In this document: piece after piece, positions 59,998 to 64,000 of the stretch | How the letters are laid out: each line of letters opens with the position of its first letter | How positions within the stretch are numbered: position 1 is the first letter of the stretch | Origin: Erythroxylum novogranatense | Lineage: Eukaryota > Streptophyta > Magnoliopsida > Malpighiales > Erythroxylaceae | Direction of reading: 5' to 3' | Assembly: GCA_029891385.1 (NCBI GenBank) | Contig: CM057230.1 | Coordinates: 54,415,414 to 54,479,413, forward strand | Length of the DNA: 64,000 nucleotides | Notes under the pieces: generated by a model | What the model was told of the DNA's origin: nothing | Seen by the model: the letters and a program-made list of their open reading frames with translations, nothing else | The model's database searches: none | Translations under genes and position numbers: made by a program

Positions 59998-61616
59998 CAA
60001 AGTCAATTATGCACATGAAGCGAATTAATTGTGTACATGACATGTTTATGACATTCCGACCCTAATCCGAAATTCCTCTAATCTCAATTCTAAAACTCGA
60101 ATTCAAAATCTCTAAATTGAATTTAATCCATAACCAATTAAATCCACCAATTCCTTAATCCCCAATTCAAAAACCTCAAAAAGCTCAATTTCAGAAAATT
60201 GGGCTCCCTCGTCGCGGCGTCTAGTCCCTGCCAAGCGAAGCTATTCTCCTTCGTCATGGCGTATGCCCCAAGCTTCGTCGTGACGTTAATCTTCTCTCCT
60301 TTCGCTTGCAAGGCCCTTCCGCACTCGTCGCAAGGCGCGAGGTCGTCTTGCTTTCGTCATGACTTGTTTTTTCGCTTACGTCGCGTCATAAGCAATCGTA
60401 GTACCGCCGAAACCCAGATTTTTTTCCAGATTTCTCAAATTCCGACGCCCCACGGCGTGCGAGGCTGTCTTGCTTGCCGCAGCTTGTTCTTCGCGCACGT
60501 CGCGGCATGCAATCACAGCACGCCGAAAACCTAGATTTTTTCCCAGATTTCTCAGATTCTAATCCATTCAAATCCCATCTAAACACTCCAAAACAACTTC
60601 CTATACTTAACACAACTAATTCCTAACCTTAAATTCACCAAATAACCATTATCCCTAAATTATTAACATTAAAAGCAAGGAAATCATCATCCGAAACCTA
60701 ACATTTCCAATTTCTTAAATATTCAACCAATCATCAATCTAACTCAATAACTTAACAAATCTAACTATCTAAGGCCAGAAAGAAGCAAACTTACTTGATT
60801 AAAAGCCTCAAATCTTCAAGGATCACTCTAACCCCAACTCATCGACACCCACGGCAACCATTCATACTCACACCCATCTTCATCTTCTTCAACACCAAAT
60901 CGAGGGGGAAAGATCAAGGACAAAAGAAGGAACAATTTGCAAGGAGAAATCAAGAAGCAAAGCCAAGGGAAGAGATCACGATGAAGGAAGGAGAAATTTT
61001 CTTCTTTCAAAAGCAAAGCATCGTGGAAGACCAAGATTTCAAAGGTAAGAGTTTATATATTAAAGGATTAAGACTTGTTTGGCAATTTTAATTGCCACAA
61101 GACTAATCCGAACAACCATAATCTAATTTCTAATTCTAATTTCTCCCGAATTCCAATGGTTTTAAACCTTAATTCCTCAAATCGAAATTATAATCTCCAT
61201 TGCCATTGGTTAATCAAATTTTGGAACCGGAAATCTAATTAATCAGTCATTGGTCAAATTTTCCGGTTCGGACCTATTGCTCTGAAAATTTCAGAAAAAT
61301 TCCTATAAATCCTCAAAATTAGAAAACATCTAATCATACACTCCAATTCCATAATTCAAACTCCTACAATCTCATTTCTAACCCAAATTCAATTTCTCCA
61401 AACTCAATTGACCTAATCATCTCCAATTTACTAATTTACCCAATCATCTCGAGAATATGTCATACATGTATGTACGTTCACATGCTTATGCAATAAAATC
61501 ATTTATCAATATGTATAAAGGCTATATATGCAAGTGCAAATCAAATTCTAAATGCACCCAGACCTAAACTATCCGAATTACCGATATGCCCTTTACACCG
61601 GTAACAGGATGTTACA
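59998..61616 (-). repeat. Element C 3' LTR, U3-side part
   Basis: Continuation after element D, ending GGATGTTACA at 61616 next to the polypurine tract. It includes a GC-rich block (60206-60540), a possible donor ATCAA|GTAAGTTTG (60793, minus) and a TATA-like AATATATAAAC (about 61051-61060, minus). The plus strand of 60890-61040 is purine-rich with a fortuitous open frame. Confidence 0.85.
60206..60540. repeat. GC/CpG-rich repeat block in LTR C
   Basis: Sharp GC island in AT-rich DNA. Short words around CGTCGYGRCG (for example TTCGTCGTGACG, TACGTCGCGTC, CACGTCGCGGC) recur, and a longer unit ending CGCCGAAAMCYAGATTTTTT repeats at 60403 and 60521. Confidence 0.65.
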
Positions 61617-61640
61617 ATTCTCCCCTCCTAATAAAAATTT
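61617..61640 (-). other. Polypurine tract of element C
   Basis: The minus strand reads TTATTAGGAGGGGAGAAT directly before the LTR start TGTAACATCC, and GGGACGAAATTT just upstream. Confidence 0.8.
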
Positions 61641-64000
61641 CGTCCCGAAATTTCTTACCTGACTGGTTGCACAGATGAGGGTATTGCCTCCTCATGTGCT
61701 CCTCAGTCTCCCAAGTCGCCTCCTCAGTCGAATGGTTCTTCCAAAGGACTTTCACCAATGAAATAATCCTGGACCTCAACTGCTTGACCCGCGATCCTAT
61801 AATTCGCACCGGCTCCTCTACATAACTCAAATCACTGGCTATCTCAATCTCTTAAGCCAGAATCACATGGGTCGGGTCTGAACGATATCTCCGGAGCATA
61901 CTCACATGGAAGACGTCATGCAACTGCGACATCTCACTCGGCAACGCCAATCTATAAGCCAATGGTCCAATCCTCTCGAGGATCTCGTAAGGACCAATAT
62001 ACCGAGGACTCAACTTGCCCTTATGGCCAAATCTGAGGACTCCTCTCCACGGAGACACTCTGAGGAACACTCTATCACCCGCACTGTACTCCATCTCTCT
62101 CCGATGCTGATCCACATAGCTCTTCTGTCTATCCTGAGCCGCCTTGATGCGACTCCGAATCAACTGTACCTTATCCACAGTGTCCTGAATCAGCTCGGGA
62201 CCCTCTATCATCCTCATACCCTCTTCATCCCAATAAAGAGGCAATCTGCACTGTCGTCCATATAACGTCTCATTCAGTGCCATACCAATGCTGCTCTGGT
62301 ACTGATTATTATAAGCAAACTCAACCAGAGGCAAATACTGATCCCATGCATCTCAAAACTCCAATACACAGGCTCTCAACATATCCTCAACAGTCTTAAT
62401 AGTCCTCTCACTCTGCCCATCTGTCTGTGGATGAAATGTTGTGCTGAAGTTCAACCTCGAACCCATAGCCGACTGCAAACTCCTCCAAAATCTTGAAGTA
62501 AACTTGGGATCCCTGTCTGAGACTATAGACACTGGAACCCCATGCAGTCTCACAATCTCCGCCACATACTTCTGGGCCAATTGATCGAGAGTATTGCTCT
62601 CTCTCACTAGCAAGAAGTGAGCCGATTTAGTCAACCGATCCACTATGACCCTGATCGCATCATGCTGCCTCGGCGTCCTAGGCAACCCCATAATGAAATC
62701 CATCGTAATGCGCTCTCATTTCCACTCCGGAATGGGCAACGAATGCAACCTCCCTACTGGAGCCTGGTGCTCAGCCTTAACCTGCTGGCACGTCAGACAC
62801 CGAGAAACATACTCTGCTACTTGCCTCTTCATACCTGGCCACCAGAAATGCAACTTAAGAGTGCGATACATCTTGGTAGTACCAGGATGCATGGCATAAG
62901 CAGCCAAATGAGCTTCCTCCAAAATCTCCCGTCTCAGATTATCCACGTCTGGAACACACAATCTTTGTCCCATCCACAATGTCCCATCTCTCAACTCAAA
63001 CTCAGAAAGCCATCCAGATCTGACTCTATCAATCAATCTCACTAACACAAAGATCCTCGATCCCGAACTCTCCCGATCCTCAGTGAAAAGATCGGCTAAG
63101 CCTCAGAGTAGCAATCAGAGCTCCATCCTGACCCAAATCCATCTGCACATTCAAAGCTCTCAACTGAACTAAACATGATAACCTTGAAATCTGAATCTGA
63201 GCTGCACTACCGTGAGATCTCCTACTCAATGCATCAACCACCACATTAGCCTTCCCCAGATGGTACTCCATAGTGCAGTCGTAATCCTTAAGCAACTCTA
63301 ACCATCTCCTCTGTCTCAGATTCAGCTCTCTCTGACTCAGCAAATATCTCAAACTCTTATGATCCGTGAAGATCTAAAACGTCTCCCCATACAAATAATG
63401 TCTCCAGATCTTCAAAGCAAACACAACTGCAGCTAACTCCAAGTCATGCACAGGGTAATTCATCTCATGAGACCTCAACTGTCTCGAAGCATAAGCTATA
63501 ACTCTCCCGTGCTGCATCAGTACGCATCCTAAACCCTACTGCGAAGCATTGCTAAAAACCTCAAAGCCTCCTGCTCCAGATGGCAAAGCTAACACCGGTG
63601 TCGTAGTCAACCGATGTGTCAGCTCCTCAAAACTCCTCTGACACTCGGTTGTCCAACTGAAAGTCACATTCTTCCTCAGAAGTTTTGTCAAAGGGGCTGA
63701 GATTACAGAGAACCCCTCGACAAACCTCCGGTAATAACCTGTCAATCCGAGGAAACTCCTCAACTCTGACACATTCCTCGGAATCTCCCAACTCCTCACT
63801 GCCTCAATCTTGTGAGGATCCACCCGGATACCCTCACCAGACACAATGTGGCCTAAGAACACCACCTCATCCAGCCAAAATTCACACTTAGTGAATTTGG
63901 CATACAACCGCTCATCCTCATAATCAGAACACAATCCTCAGATGCTCTGCATGCTCCTGTCTACTCCTCGAGTACACCAGAATATCATCAATAAATACAA
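61641..64000 (-). pseudogene. Element C pol (gypsy, chromovirus-like), cut by window edge
   Basis: Sense is right to left. RT motif FIDDILVYS near 63990, then [33 protein letters not shown] and RNase H ([32 protein letters not shown]). Integrase follows with zinc region HPGTTKMYRTLKLHFWW...CLTCQQVK, core (MDFIMGLPR, SDRDPKFTSRFW) and FAYNNQYQSSIGMA. The C-terminal WRGVLRFGHKGKLSPRYIG and tail LVKVLWKNHSTEEATWE are the chromodomain-like end of Tekay-type chromoviruses (inferred). Stops at about 63536, 63374, 62716, 62353 and 61852 and a frameshift near 63060 make it dead. Confidence 0.9.

Noticed and set aside
60795..61091. 98-residue plus-strand frame with GTAAGAG donor-like end in LTR C
   Set aside because: Antisense to element C, low complexity and without a homologue I recognise; the donor-like site may be chance.
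1..64000. CRISPR-like regularly spaced repeats
   Set aside because: The regularly spaced palindromes in LTR A are part of a retrotransposon LTR and present in both LTR copies; no spacers of CRISPR kind and no cas genes.

Overview
The window is a stretch of eudicot nuclear DNA, probably heterochromatic or gene-poor. This rests on tRNA-iMet primer binding sites, plant-type Ty1/copia and Ty3/gypsy LTR retrotransposons, a CACTA transposon carrying a plant En/Spm-type ORF, plant L1-type LINE pieces, and two host loci: a lysine-rich arabinogalactan-protein gene and a plastid FabZ gene fragment. I see no bacterial features, CRISPR arrays, rRNA genes or convincing tRNA genes. Most of the 64 kb is transposon, much of it nested.

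Layout. 1-7512: minus-strand LTR element A with a 4.6 kb LTR and only about 0.85 kb of non-coding interior (LARD-like), inserted in copia-1. 7513-11438: the 3' half of copia-1 (plus strand, integrase/RT/RNase H and 3' LTR), which sits in a LINE ORF1-like fragment (11439-12171). 12172-14254: AT-rich DNA with a duplicated 120-bp block. 14261-24900: complete but dead SIRE-like copia element with a 5-bp target duplication; its gag is split by a gypsy-type solo LTR (16117-19367). 26585-32042: CACTA element with TGC target duplication. 32697-33206: (ATT)n tract. 33256-34272: 5' part of a FabZ gene (minus), whose first intron holds a 5'-truncated LINE (33367-33950). 34606-38029: solo LTR B with perfect CCGAT duplication. 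38267-43217: near-complete copia-3 with AGCTA duplication. 43808-44648: the only gene that looks intact, a two-exon lysine-rich AGP (minus). 45840-47110 and 47215-47700: LINE and Athila-like gag fragments. 48109-64000: gypsy chromovirus-like element C (minus), whose 3' LTR is split by the complete gypsy element D (49262-59992, ATTTC duplication); C runs off the right edge.

The most interesting pattern is not a gene. Five long LTRs of at least three gypsy-type families (A, B, C, D and the 16117 solo LTR) share a small block: a stem-loop whose stem bases change in compensating ways, followed 22-27 nt later by a branchpoint-like/CAG|G acceptor-like site. In A, B, C and D a good 5' splice donor lies 0.67-1.26 kb upstream of it in the sense direction. 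This suggests an intron inside the LTR leader. The same LTRs carry family-specific arrays of short CpG-containing palindromes (in A with 21/72-bp periodicity and MYB-core AACGG half sites) and hairpins at the U5 end next to the primer binding site. These are inferences from reading the sequence; RNA-seq, folding and alignment would test them.
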